DNA of 64,000 nt from Tsuneonella litorea (lineage in GTDB: Bacteria > Pseudomonadota > Alphaproteobacteria > Sphingomonadales > Sphingomonadaceae): the NCBI RefSeq assembly GCF_025154015.1, contig NZ_JAOAMV010000001.1:650675-714674 (forward strand), in the 5' to 3' direction. The position numbers and the translations under genes are program-made. Positions 53,154 to 61,327 of the stretch are shown here, in pieces (the stretch's first letter is position 1; the number at the start of each line of letters is the position of its first letter). The notes under the pieces are model-generated. The model was given only the letters and a program-made list of their open reading frames with translations. It searched no databases and was not told where the DNA came from.

Positions 53154-54565
53154 AGCGGCAGGCGCAATTCCGCGCGCAGCCCGCCTTCGGGCCGGTTCTC
53201 CAGCACCAGCTGCCCGCCGTGCGCCTCGGCTATGGCGCGCGCGAGCGTTAGGCCAAGGCCCGCTCCGCCGGTTTCGCGATTGCGGCTTGCCTCGCCCCGC
53301 ACGAAGGGATCGGTGATCGTCGAGAGGCGGTCTGGGGCTATGCCAGGCCCGTCGTCAGTGACCCGCAGCACGGCCCGGTTGCCCTCGCGCAGCACGCTCA
53401 CCTGCGCCTCCCCGCCATAGCGGACCGCGTTGGCGACGAGGTTGCGCAGCGCCCGCTTGGCCCAGGTCACGTGAACCGGTGCCACCACCCGTGGTCCTTC
53501 GGCGAGCGTGGCGGGCTGGCTCATGTCCTCGAACTCCTCGACCACCGAGGCGGCGAGCGCGCCGAGGTCGGTGCGCTCGGGCGGCTCGCTCGCGCGGCCG
53601 ACGCGGGCGAGCGAAAGGATGTCGTCGAGCGTGCGGACGATGTCCTCGATTCCGGCCGCCATCCGCTCGCGCTCGGCATCGTCCTCGACGCTCTCGATCC
53701 GCACGCGCAGCGCGGCGAGCGGGGTCTTGAGGTCGTGCCCGATCGCGCCGAGCATCACGTCCTTCTCGTCGAGCATCGCGCCGATCCGGGCTTCCATCGC
53801 ATTGTGCGCCTCGATCAGGCGGCGCACGTCGTCTGGTCCCTCGGGCAAGAGCGGGGCAACGCTGTCGGGTGTCCGGGCAAACGCTTCGACCCGCCGGGTA
53901 AGCGCCGCGAGCGGACGGGTGATCCGGCGCAGCAGGAGGCCGATGGCGAGCATCAGGACGACGAACAGCACGAACGTCTGCGCGACGAGGGCCCGCAGCG
54001 CCTGAGGGTCCCGCGGCTGGCTGATCGCGCGGGCGGTGATCCACTTGCCCTGGCCATCGGGCACGCTGGCGAGGACGATCCGCGCCCGTTCGAGGTGCAT
54101 TTCGGGGGCGAACGGCCGTCCCATCTCGATCCGGCGCAAGACCCGCGGGTCGGACAGGGCGGACCGGCTCGTCACCCGCAGGTCATCGCTGCCGCGCAAG
54201 CCCTGCTCGGCGAGGACGGTGCGAAGGGCCGCGCGAATCGCCGGCTCGGCCCGGTCGCGGGGCAGCGCGGGCGGCCGGTCGGTGCGCTCGATCCGCATCC
54301 GGCGCGGGCCGAACCGCTCGTGCGCGCCGCGCATCGCCCGCATCGGTCCGAACCGCTCGCCGAGACGCTCGCCGGACGGTCCCGCCAAGGCGCCGCTCGA
54401 GGCGGCGGTCAGCTGGAGCGCCAGCGAGCCGACGGTGCGCTGCATCCGCCGATCCTCGCTCGCACGGAACAGGAGCACCGCCGAAATCGCCTGCGCGACC
54501 AGCAGCGCGCCCGCAACAACCAGCAGGACCTGCCCCAACAGGCTGCGCGGCCAGAACCGTTTCAC
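53150..54565 (-). CDS. Two-component sensor histidine kinase
   Basis: The GTG at 54565 (VKRFWPRSLLG) lies 7 nt after the regulator stop and gives 471 residues; an in-frame ATG at 54616 would overlap the regulator by 44 nt. Two membrane helices (about 10-33 and 206-228) enclose a periplasmic domain. A HAMP linker is next, then HisKA with the phospho-histidine in GAIGHDLKTPL, and HATPase_c (NAVRYGG, DDGPGIAPD, GAGLGLTLARAIAEAHGG). Of the EnvZ type; the signal is unknown. Confidence 0.9.
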   Translation of the reverse strand: MKRFWPRSLLGQVLLVVAGALLVAQAISAVLLFRASEDRRMQRTVGSLALQLTAASSGALAGPSGERLGERFGPMRAMRGAHERFGPRRMRIERTDRPPALPRDRAEPAIRAALRTVLAEQGLRGSDDLRVTSRSALSDPRVLRRIEMGRPFAPEMHLERARIVLASVPDGQGKWITARAISQPRDPQALRALVAQTFVLFVVLMLAIGLLLRRITRPLAALTRRVEAFARTPDSVAPLLPEGPDDVRRLIEAHNAMEARIGAMLDEKDVMLGAIGHDLKTPLAALRVRIESVEDDAERERMAAGIEDIVRTLDDILSLARVGRASEPPERTDLGALAASVVEEFEDMSQPATLAEGPRVVAPVHVTWAKRALRNLVANAVRYGGEAQVSVLREGNRAVLRVTDDGPGIAPDRLSTITDPFVRGEASRNRETGGAGLGLTLARAIAEAHGGQLVLENRPEGGLRAELRLPL

Positions 54566-54572
54566 CGGCCGC

Positions 54573-55310
54573 CTATCCGTCGTGGCCGGGAATGGCCCGG
54601 CGCACGTCTGCGGCAAAGCGATAGCCGCCGCCGCGCACGGTCTGGATGAAATGGGGATTGCGGCTGTCTTGCTCGATCTTGCGCCGCAGCCGGCTGACCT
54701 GGTTGTCGACCGCCCGGTCGAACAGGTGCGCCTCGCGCCCCTGCACGAGATCGAGCAGCCGGTCGCGGTCGATCACCTGGCGCGGCCGGTCGAGGAACGC
54801 GGTCAGCAGGCGAAACTCAGCGGTCGAAATCGGCACCGTCGCCCCTTCGGGATCGGTCAGGCGGCGCTTAAGCGGATCGAGCCGCCAGCCCTCGAACTCG
54901 TAGAACGCATCGTCTTCGGGCATGGACCGCGGCCTGCTTGATCGGCGCAGGACCGAGCGGATGCGCGCGACCAGTTCGCGCGGTTCGAACGGCTTCACGA
55001 CGTAGTCGTCGGCGCCGATCTCGAGCCCGACGATGCGGTCGGTCGGCTCGCCCCTGGCGGTCAGCAGGATCGTCGGAATCGCCCTCGCTTCGACCAGGTG
55101 GCGGCAGAGCGACAGGCCGTCCTCTCCGGGCATCATGATGTCGAGCAGGACAAGGTCGGGGGTTTCCGAAACCAGCGCGCTGCGCGCCGCCGCGGCGCTG
55201 TCCGCCTCGCGCACGGAAAATCCCTGGCGGGCGAGATAGGCGGCGAGCGGTTCGCGTAAGGTCGGCTCGTCGTCGACCAGAAGGAGGCGGGTGGGCTGGG
55301 GATCGGTCAT
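54573..55310 (-). CDS. OmpR-family response regulator
   Basis: A 245-residue regulator (ATG at 55310; a GTG 12 nt upstream is possible). The receiver domain has DDEP and the phospho-acceptor D57 in LLDIMMPGEDG, with KPFEPREL. A C-terminal winged helix (about 140-235) follows: ISTAEFRLLTAFLDRP ... VDNQVSRLRRKIE ... VRGGGYRF. It works with the kinase just downstream. The EF-hand gene lies just upstream and is a likely target. Confidence 0.92.
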   Translation of the reverse strand: MTDPQPTRLLLVDDEPTLREPLAAYLARQGFSVREADSAAAARSALVSETPDLVLLDIMMPGEDGLSLCRHLVEARAIPTILLTARGEPTDRIVGLEIGADDYVVKPFEPRELVARIRSVLRRSSRPRSMPEDDAFYEFEGWRLDPLKRRLTDPEGATVPISTAEFRLLTAFLDRPRQVIDRDRLLDLVQGREAHLFDRAVDNQVSRLRRKIEQDSRNPHFIQTVRGGGYRFAADVRRAIPGHDG

Positions 55311-55333
55311 GGCGCACTGCACCCGTGCCCGCA

Positions 55334-55362
55334 GCGGGACGCGCCGGTCAAGCGCGTCCCGC
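55334..55362 (-). other. Intercistronic hairpin between the EF-hand gene and the response regulator
   Basis: GCGGGACGCGC (55334-55344), a 7-nt loop, and GCGCGTCCCGC (55352-55362) form a perfect 11-bp stem in a 69-nt gap. No T-run follows. It could end most transcripts after the EF-hand gene, letting only some reach the regulator. Confidence 0.7.
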
Positions 55363-55379
55363 CGCTTCGGGACCGGTCC

Positions 55380-55985
55380 TCAGTTGGCGGGCTGGGCAGC
55401 CTGGCGCGCGGCCCGGCGTTCCTGCCACCTGGCCTTCATCTGGGCCTTCATCGCTTCGCGGGCGGCAGCCCGTTCGGCCTGGGTGACGGTGCCGTTGCCG
55501 TCGGCATCGGCGCGCTCGAACCGCTTCATCGCGGCGGCGGTGAACTCGGCCTTGCTGATCGCGCCGTCACCATTGGTGTCGGCCATCTTGGCCATCATCG
55601 GCCCGCGGCCGCCGCGCATGGCGCCCATCCGGTGGCCCGCCATCGCGGCGTGGCCGTCTCCGCGCTTGCCCGGACGCGTGCCGTCGGCCTGGCCGCGATG
55701 CATGGCGTCGAATTCGCTCCGGCTGATCGCGCCGTCGCCGTTGGCGTCCATCTTCTCGAACATCTTCGCCTTCATCTGCGCGCGCATGGCTTCGCGGTCG
55801 GTCTTGTCGAGCTTGCCGTCGCCGTTGACGTCCATCTTGGCGAAATGTTCGGCGGCCATCGCCTGCGCCTGTGCGCGGGTCATGTCGCCCTGGGGCATCC
55901 GGTGCCCGCCCGTGCCGGGAGCCGCGAGCGCGACCCCCGCGGTGGCGAGCGTGGCGGCGGCGATCGAAAGGGTCAGTGTGCGCAT
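55380..55985 (-). CDS. Secreted four-EF-hand calcium-binding protein
   Basis: A 201-residue protein with a signal peptide (about 1-22). Four EF-hand loops are at 52-63 (DVNGDGKLDKTD, ending in Asp), 80-91, 136-147 and 160-171. The linker between loops 2 and 3 is Met/His/Gly/Arg-rich, and the tail is Arg/Ala-rich. It probably binds Ca2+ (or metals through the His/Met stretch) in the periplasm. Its place before the two-component genes suggests a link to metal or envelope sensing. Confidence 0.88.
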   Translation of the reverse strand: MRTLTLSIAAATLATAGVALAAPGTGGHRMPQGDMTRAQAQAMAAEHFAKMDVNGDGKLDKTDREAMRAQMKAKMFEKMDANGDGAISRSEFDAMHRGQADGTRPGKRGDGHAAMAGHRMGAMRGGRGPMMAKMADTNGDGAISKAEFTAAAMKRFERADADGNGTVTQAERAAAREAMKAQMKARWQERRAARQAAQPAN

Positions 55986-56077
55986 GGTGTCAATCTCTCT
56001 CCAGTAAGCAGGAAGAGCCGCGGCGCGCGGGACGGGGAGGGGAACCGGGTCCCGCGCCGCCGCAGCTCACCCTTGCC

Positions 56078-56140
56078 ATTCTAGTGCGGTCCTGTCGCAG
56101 CCTTATCGCCGATCGGACAAGATTTGTCGCGGATTGTCGC
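56078..56140 (-). promoter_or_regulatory. Promoter region of the EF-hand gene with TTGTCGC direct repeats
   Basis: TTGTCGC occurs at 56124-56130 and 56134-56140, spaced by 10 nt, with a related CTGTCGCA at 56092-56099. On the minus strand a good -10 (TAGAAT, 56083-56078) lies downstream, but the -35 (ATAAGG) is poor. Direct repeats one helical turn apart next to a weak -35 are typical of an OmpR-type activator site, perhaps of the regulator encoded just downstream. Confidence 0.45.
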
Positions 56141-56189
56141 ATCACGCAACCGCGGTTCATCCGCCGGCAAGCCGCTCTCCTGCGCCCGG

Positions 56190-56570
56190 TCAGCCGTCAG
56201 GGGTCGCCATGACGAAGGCGTTGAGCTTGTTGCCATCGGGATCGCGGAAATAGCCGGCATAGAAGCCGCCCCCGCGATCGCCCGGCGCGCCTTCGTCGGT
56301 GCCGCCGTTGGCGAGCGCGATGTCGTAGAGCCGGCGGACCTGCGCCTCGTCGTTCGCCTGCAGCGCGACCATCACGCCGTTGCCGACGGTGGCTGGGTTC
56401 CCGTCATGGGGCGCGGTCAGGCCGATGCCGGCGCCGCCGCCCGGTTCGCCCCAGGCGATGACCTGCTCGTTCTCCATCATCCGGCCGACGCCAAGCTCGC
56501 CGCACAGCGCATCGTAGAACTTCGCGCCCCTGTCGCGGTCGTTGGTCCCGAGGGTGACGTACCCGATCAT
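56190..56570 (-). CDS. VOC-family (glyoxalase/dioxygenase-fold) protein
   Basis: A 126-residue single-module VOC protein: MIGYVTLGTND start, FYDALCGELG helix, and the C-terminal FYAGYFRDPDGNKLNAF block with the metal-type glutamate position replaced by asparagine. It may bind a small ligand rather than catalyse. Function unknown. It lies 59 nt after the peptidase gene on the same strand. Confidence 0.82.
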   Translation of the reverse strand: MIGYVTLGTNDRDRGAKFYDALCGELGVGRMMENEQVIAWGEPGGGAGIGLTAPHDGNPATVGNGVMVALQANDEAQVRRLYDIALANGGTDEGAPGDRGGGFYAGYFRDPDGNKLNAFVMATPDG

Positions 56571-56629
56571 CCTGAATGCTCCGTGCCGCGACTCGACCCG
56601 AGTGGAACATTACAGGAACATGGCTGGTC

Positions 56630-58438
56630 TTACAACGGGGCGCAGGCCTCCTCGAGCCAGGCGAGCACATCGCCCGAGAGCTGCGGCGCGAGCACCTGTT
56701 TCACCTGTGCGTGATAGTCGTCCAGCCAAGCGCGCTCCGCGTCGGTAAGCAGCGCAGGCTCGATCAGTGCCTTGTCGATCGGGGCGAACGTCAGCGTCTC
56801 AAAGCCGAGATAGTCGCCCTCCGCACCCGCGATCTCGCGCTTCTCGACGAGGACGAGGTTCTCGATCCGGATGCCGTAGGCGCCTTCTTTATAGTAGCCG
56901 GGCTCGTTGGACAGGATCATCCCTTCCATCAGCGCCTGGTCGCCGCCGGCCTGCGCGCCGGTGATCTTGGCGATGCGCTGGGGCCCTTCGTGGACCGACA
57001 GGAAGCTGCCGACGCCGTGCCCGGTGCCGTGGGCGTAATCGACGCCCGCCTCCCACAGGAACTGCCGCGCGAACGCGTCGATCTGGCCGCCGACGGTGCC
57101 TTGCGGGAAGACCGCGCGGTCGATCGCGATGTGGCCCTTCAATACGCGGGTATTGCGGTCCTTCTGCTCGGCCGATGGCGCGCCCGGACCGATCCAGACG
57201 GTCCGGGTGATGTCGGTCGTCCCGTCGAGGTACTGCCCACCCGAATCGCACAGGTAGATGCTCGACGGAGCGATCGGGATGTTGCTGTCCTCGTCGACCC
57301 GGTAGTGCGGCAGCGCGGCGTGCGGGCCGGCGGCGCTGATCGTGTCGAACGAGAGGTCGCGCAGCGTGTCCGATGCCTCGTCGCGGAAGCGCCGCAGCTG
57401 CGCCGCCGCCGACAGTTCGTCGAGCCCGCCCCTGGGGCCTTCGACGCTCAGCCAGTGGAGGTACTTGGCGATCGCCGCGCCGTCGCGCGCCTGCGCGTCG
57501 CGGTGTCCCTGCTGCTCGACCGGGTTCTTGATCGCGCGCGGCAGGATCGTCGGGTCGCGCACGGCGACGGGCTTCGCGCCCGCGCCTTCGAGCGCGTGGA
57601 AGATCGCCGCCACGCCATAGTTCGGATCGACCGCGACGGTCTTGCCGGACAGCTCCTTCAATGCGCCCTCGAACGCGAGGCGCGGGCGGATCGTCACCGC
57701 GTTGCCGAGGTGCTGGGTCAATTCGGGGGTGACCTTGTCCTCGCCTATGAACAGCTCGGCGGTGCCGTCGGCGTGCGCGATGACGTACGCGAGCGCCACA
57801 GGCGTCCGCTCGACGTCGCTGCCGCGGATGTTGAGCAGCCAGGCGACCGAATCGAGCGCGCTGACGACGGCGGCGTCGTAGCCTTCCTCCTTGAGCCAGT
57901 CGGCCACCTCGGCGCGCTTGTCGGCGCTCGAGCGGCCCGCGCGCGATTCGTCGTGGACCAGCGCGGGGGCGTTCGACGGTTCGGGCCGGTCGGCCCAGAC
58001 CGTGTCGATCGGGTTGCCATCGACCGGCACCAGCCCGGCCCCCTTCTTTTCCAGCGCCTTGGCGACTTCGTCAGCCCAGCCCTTCGAATGGAGCCAGGCG
58101 TCGTAGCCGATCTTCGCCCCGTCGGGCGCGTTCGCGGCGAGCCACTTGGCGGGACTGGATGCCGGCACGCCGACGTATTCGAACAGCTTGCCGTCAACCT
58201 GGTCGCGCACCTGCACGGTGTAGCGGCCGTCGACGAAGATCGCGGCCTTGTCCTTCAGCACCGCGGCGGTCCCCGCAGAGCCGCCGAAACCGGTCAGCCA
58301 GTGCAGCCGCTGGGCGTAGCCGCCGATATACTCGCTCATGTGCTCGTCGCTGATGGGGACGACGAATCCGTCGAGCCCGCGCTTCTTCAGTTCCTCGCGC
58401 AAGGCGGAGAGGCGGGCTTCGTGGGTCTGCATGAGCAT
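56630..58438 (-). CDS. Aminopeptidase P family protein (M24B, Xaa-Pro aminopeptidase)
   Basis: The ATG at 58438, preceded by AAAGGA, gives 602 residues, like the long three-domain APP1 group. Two N-terminal creatinase-like domains (about 8-290) are followed by the pita-bread domain: SGGQYLDGTTDITRT (two metal aspartates), HGTGHGVGSFLSVHEGP and NEPGYYKEGAYGIRIEN. It removes the N-terminal residue ahead of proline in the cytoplasm. Divergent from a prolyl-oligopeptidase-like gene, so peptide turnover genes are grouped here. Confidence 0.92.
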   Translation of the reverse strand: MLMQTHEARLSALREELKKRGLDGFVVPISDEHMSEYIGGYAQRLHWLTGFGGSAGTAAVLKDKAAIFVDGRYTVQVRDQVDGKLFEYVGVPASSPAKWLAANAPDGAKIGYDAWLHSKGWADEVAKALEKKGAGLVPVDGNPIDTVWADRPEPSNAPALVHDESRAGRSSADKRAEVADWLKEEGYDAAVVSALDSVAWLLNIRGSDVERTPVALAYVIAHADGTAELFIGEDKVTPELTQHLGNAVTIRPRLAFEGALKELSGKTVAVDPNYGVAAIFHALEGAGAKPVAVRDPTILPRAIKNPVEQQGHRDAQARDGAAIAKYLHWLSVEGPRGGLDELSAAAQLRRFRDEASDTLRDLSFDTISAAGPHAALPHYRVDEDSNIPIAPSSIYLCDSGGQYLDGTTDITRTVWIGPGAPSAEQKDRNTRVLKGHIAIDRAVFPQGTVGGQIDAFARQFLWEAGVDYAHGTGHGVGSFLSVHEGPQRIAKITGAQAGGDQALMEGMILSNEPGYYKEGAYGIRIENLVLVEKREIAGAEGDYLGFETLTFAPIDKALIEPALLTDAERAWLDDYHAQVKQVLAPQLSGDVLAWLEEACAPL

Positions 58439-58440
58439 TG

Positions 58441-58469
58441 TTGCGGTCCTTTCGCATCCCACATAGGGC
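58441..58469 (+). promoter_or_regulatory. Candidate leaderless promoter of the S9 peptidase gene
   Basis: TTGCGG (58441-58446), exactly 17 nt, TAGGGC (58464-58469), then 6 nt to the ATG (58476). The whole intergenic space to the divergent peptidase gene is 37 nt, so a promoter elsewhere is hard to place. Confidence 0.55.
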
Positions 58470-58475
58470 CGCGCC

Positions 58476-60569
58476 ATGCCAGATTCCACCATGAACGATG
58501 CAGCCGTGAACCCGGCGAAGACACCCCCCCGCGCGGCGAAAAAGCCTTCGAGCGTGACCCACCACGGGATCACCGTCGCCGACGACTACGCATGGCTGCG
58601 CGATCCGAAATACCCGATGGTCGACGACCCGGAAATCCTTGCCCACCTGGAAGCCGAGAACGCGTGGTTCGAGGCCGCGATCGCCGGTCAGAAGGACCGC
58701 ATCGACGCGCTGTTCACCGAGATGCGCGCGCGGATCAAGGAAGCCGACACGTCGGTCCCGCAGAAGGACGGTGACTACCTCTACTGGATCGAGTTCGAGG
58801 ACGGTGCCGAGTACAAAAAGTGGTGGCGCAGGCCCGTCGCGGGCGCGGACGACGGAACCGCGGACGAGCTGATCCTCGACGAGGTCGCGCTGGCCGAGGG
58901 CAAGGACTACTTCCGCCTCGGCGCGATCAGCGTGTCGAACGACGGGACGAAGCTCGCCTACTCGATCGACGACAACGGATCGGAACGCTTCACCGCTCGG
59001 GTGAAGGACCTGGCGAGCGGCGAGCACCTGCCCGACGTGATCCCTGGTACCCTGTCCTCGCTCGTCTGGGCGGCGGGCGACACCTGCCTCGTCTACAGCC
59101 TCGCCAACGAGCAGTGGCGCACCGACAACGCGCGGCTGCACCGGTTGGGGACCCCGCTCGCCGACGACGTCGAGCTCTATCACGAGGACGACGAGGGCTT
59201 CCGCGTCGGCACTACGCTGTCGGCGAACGAGAAGTGGCTGATCGTATCGGCCAGCGATCACGAGACGAGCGAGGTACGCCTGATCCCCGCCGCCGATCCG
59301 CTCGCCGAGCCGCTGCTGGTCAAGCCGAGGGCGAAGGGGGTCGAATATGAAGTCGATGAGCGCGAGGGCGTGCTTTACGTGCTCGCCAACGACACGCACG
59401 AGAACTTCCGTCTCGCCACCGCGCCGCTCGAGGCGCCGGGCGAGTGGACCACGCTGATCGAGGGAACCGACGCGTTCTACCTTACCGGATTCGACCTGTT
59501 CCGCGACTTCTTCGTGGTCGAGGGGCGGCAGGCCGGGCTCGATACGATCGAGGTGCGCTACTACGACGATCCCGACCGGGTCGAGCCGATCGCCTTTCCG
59601 GAGGAGAGCTATTCGGCCGGCCTCGGCGACAATCCCGAATGGGCGATGGACCGCCTGCGGGTCGGCTACCAGTCGATGGTCAGCCCGGCGACGACCTATG
59701 ACTACCACGTCGCGGAACGCCGACTCGAGGTGCTCAAGGTGCAGGAGGTGCCTTCGGGCTACGACCCCGACCTCTACGCCACCGAGCGCCTCCACATCGC
59801 CGCGCGCGACGGCACCGCGATTCCCGTCTCGATCATGTATCGCAAGGACCGCGCCTCGCCCGGACCGCTGCACCTCTACGGCTACGGCGCCTATGGCATC
59901 GCGATTCCGCCCGGGTTTTCTACGACGCGGCTCAGTCTCGTCGACCGCGGCTTCGCCTATGCGATCGCGCACATCCGCGGCGGCGACGACCTCGGGCGGG
60001 CCTGGTACAAGGGAGGCAAGCTGGAACGCAGGGTCAACACCTTCACCGACTTCGTCGATGTCGCGAAGGGGCTGGTGGCGCGCGGTTACACCGAAAGGGG
60101 CCGCATCAGCATCTCGGGCGGCTCGGCCGGCGGCGAGCTGATGGGCGCGGTGGTCAACTCCGATCCCGATCTGTGGGGCGCAGTCGTGGCGCACGTTCCG
60201 TTCGTCGACGTGCTCGCGACGATGCTCGACGCCAGCCTGCCGCTCACTCCCGGCGAGTGGCCCGAATGGGGCAACCCGATCGAGGACAGGGCCGCGTTCG
60301 AGCTGATCCGCTCCTACAGCCCCTACGACAACGTGCGCGAACAGGCCTATCCGCCGATGCTGGTGACCGCCGGGCTCAACGACCCGCGGGTGACCTACTG
60401 GGAGCCGGCGAAGTGGGTCGCCCGCCTGCGCGAGAAGAAGACCGACGACAACGTGCTGCTATTGAAGACCAACATGGGCGCAGGGCACGGCGGCAAGTCG
60501 GGCCGCTTCGAATCCTTGCGCGAAACGGCCGAGGAATACGGCTTCATCCTGTGGCAGATGGGGCTGTGA
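58476..60569 (+). CDS. S9A prolyl-oligopeptidase family, oligopeptidase B-like
   Basis: A 697-residue peptidase. The N-terminal seven-bladed propeller (about 80-430) is followed by an alpha/beta-hydrolase domain with the nucleophile in GGSAGGELM, the aspartate in GLNDPRV and the histidine in GAGHGGKSGR. The HGITVADDYAWLRD start and the AHIRGGDDLGRAWY stretch are typical of PtrB-like proteases. It cuts short peptides after basic residues if it is a true oligopeptidase B. It overlaps the next gene by GTGA. Confidence 0.9.
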   Translation: MPDSTMNDAAVNPAKTPPRAAKKPSSVTHHGITVADDYAWLRDPKYPMVDDPEILAHLEAENAWFEAAIAGQKDRIDALFTEMRARIKEADTSVPQKDGDYLYWIEFEDGAEYKKWWRRPVAGADDGTADELILDEVALAEGKDYFRLGAISVSNDGTKLAYSIDDNGSERFTARVKDLASGEHLPDVIPGTLSSLVWAAGDTCLVYSLANEQWRTDNARLHRLGTPLADDVELYHEDDEGFRVGTTLSANEKWLIVSASDHETSEVRLIPAADPLAEPLLVKPRAKGVEYEVDEREGVLYVLANDTHENFRLATAPLEAPGEWTTLIEGTDAFYLTGFDLFRDFFVVEGRQAGLDTIEVRYYDDPDRVEPIAFPEESYSAGLGDNPEWAMDRLRVGYQSMVSPATTYDYHVAERRLEVLKVQEVPSGYDPDLYATERLHIAARDGTAIPVSIMYRKDRASPGPLHLYGYGAYGIAIPPGFSTTRLSLVDRGFAYAIAHIRGGDDLGRAWYKGGKLERRVNTFTDFVDVAKGLVARGYTERGRISISGGSAGGELMGAVVNSDPDLWGAVVAHVPFVDVLATMLDASLPLTPGEWPEWGNPIEDRAAFELIRSYSPYDNVREQAYPPMLVTAGLNDPRVTYWEPAKWVARLREKKTDDNVLLLKTNMGAGHGGKSGRFESLRETAEEYGFILWQMGL

Positions 60570-60970
60570 ACCGGTTCGCGCTCACCTTCACCGCGGCGCC
60601 CGAGCACATCGACGAACTCGGCCACGTCAACAACGCGGTCTGGGTGACCTGGATTCAGGATATCGCGACCGCGCACTGGTCGGCGGTCGCCGCGCCCGAA
60701 CACGCCGACAAGTACGTCTGGGTCGTGACGAGGCACGAGATCGACTACCGGGGCAACATCGGCGCGGGCGAGAGCGTGACCGCCGAAACCTTCATTCCCG
60801 AAGGTCCGCGCGGCGCCCAGTTCGACCGCTGCGTCGAGTTCCGCGACGCAAGCGGCAAGCGGATCGTCGCCGCGCGCAGCACCTGGGCGATGCTCGACAA
60901 GGCCACCGGCCGGCTCGTGCGCGTACCGCCCGAAGTCGCAGCGCCATTCCTGCCCGGAACCGAACGCTGA
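60566..60970 (+). CDS. Hotdog-fold acyl-CoA thioesterase (YbgC/FadM type)
   Basis: A 134-residue hotdog protein from GTG. It has the 4-hydroxybenzoyl-CoA-thioesterase signature HIDELGHVNNAVWVTWIQD, with H/N and D in usual positions, and a RHEIDYRGN strand. It hydrolyses acyl-CoA thioesters; the chain preference is not readable. Confidence 0.85.
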   Translation: MNRFALTFTAAPEHIDELGHVNNAVWVTWIQDIATAHWSAVAAPEHADKYVWVVTRHEIDYRGNIGAGESVTAETFIPEGPRGAQFDRCVEFRDASGKRIVAARSTWAMLDKATGRLVRVPPEVAAPFLPGTER

Positions 60971-60978
60971 TTCACCGC

Positions 60979-61007
60979 TTGCGGGGCGGCAAACCCGTTG
61001 CTAGAGG
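60979..61007 (+). promoter_or_regulatory. Candidate tRNA-Leu promoter
   Basis: TTGCGG (60979-60984), exactly 17 nt, TAGAGG (61002-61007), 45 nt before the mature tRNA 5' end. It has the same form as the other promoters in the window. Confidence 0.55.
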
Positions 61008-61052
61008 CGCGCGCCTACCCGGACCGCTCGGCGGTCCAATCCCATTCGATGT

Positions 61053-61139
61053 GCGGTCGTGGCGGAATTGGTAGACGCGCAACGTTGAGGTCGTTGTGGG
61101 CGAAAGCCCGTGGAAGTTCGAGTCTTCTCGACCGCACCA
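61053..61139 (+). tRNA. tRNA-Leu (anticodon GAG)
   Basis: An 87-nt class II tRNA. The acceptor stem is GCGGTCG (61053-61059) with CGACCGC (61129-61135), discriminator A and encoded CCA. The anticodon arm CAACG-TTGAGGT-CGTTG shows GAG, and a long variable arm (GGGCGAAAGCCC) is present. It decodes CUC and CUU. The mobile-type recombinase region begins just after it. Confidence 0.96.
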
Positions 61140-61167
61140 CACAGCCCTGAGTGGTCCCCAAGGATCC

Positions 61168-61216
61168 GGAAGGCCGCGGAACTGGCGCCGGGAATGGCGC
61201 AGTTCTGCGGCCTTCC
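61168..61216. repeat. Large hairpin between tRNA-Leu and the recombinase gene
   Basis: GGAAGGCCGCGGAACTG (61168-61184) pairs with CAGTTCTGCGGCCTTCC (61200-61216) with one G-U position; CGCC/GGCG inside the loop extend the stem. It may end tRNA transcription, although no T-run follows, or mark a recombination junction. The rest of 61217-61327 has no gene I can support. Confidence 0.6.
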
Positions 61217-61327
61217 CGCTTCTGACATTGCGAGATTGCAGTTAGAGACGCGCTCAGATTGGGCAATATCCGGGCGCAATGCGTCTGCCGTCTCAGGCCG
61301 GAAAATACTGACTGCGGTTGGATATGG

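Noticed and set aside
58194..60194. 666-codon minus-strand frame opposite the S9 peptidase
   Set aside because: The plus strand has the complete S9 catalytic triad; the antisense frame resembles nothing.
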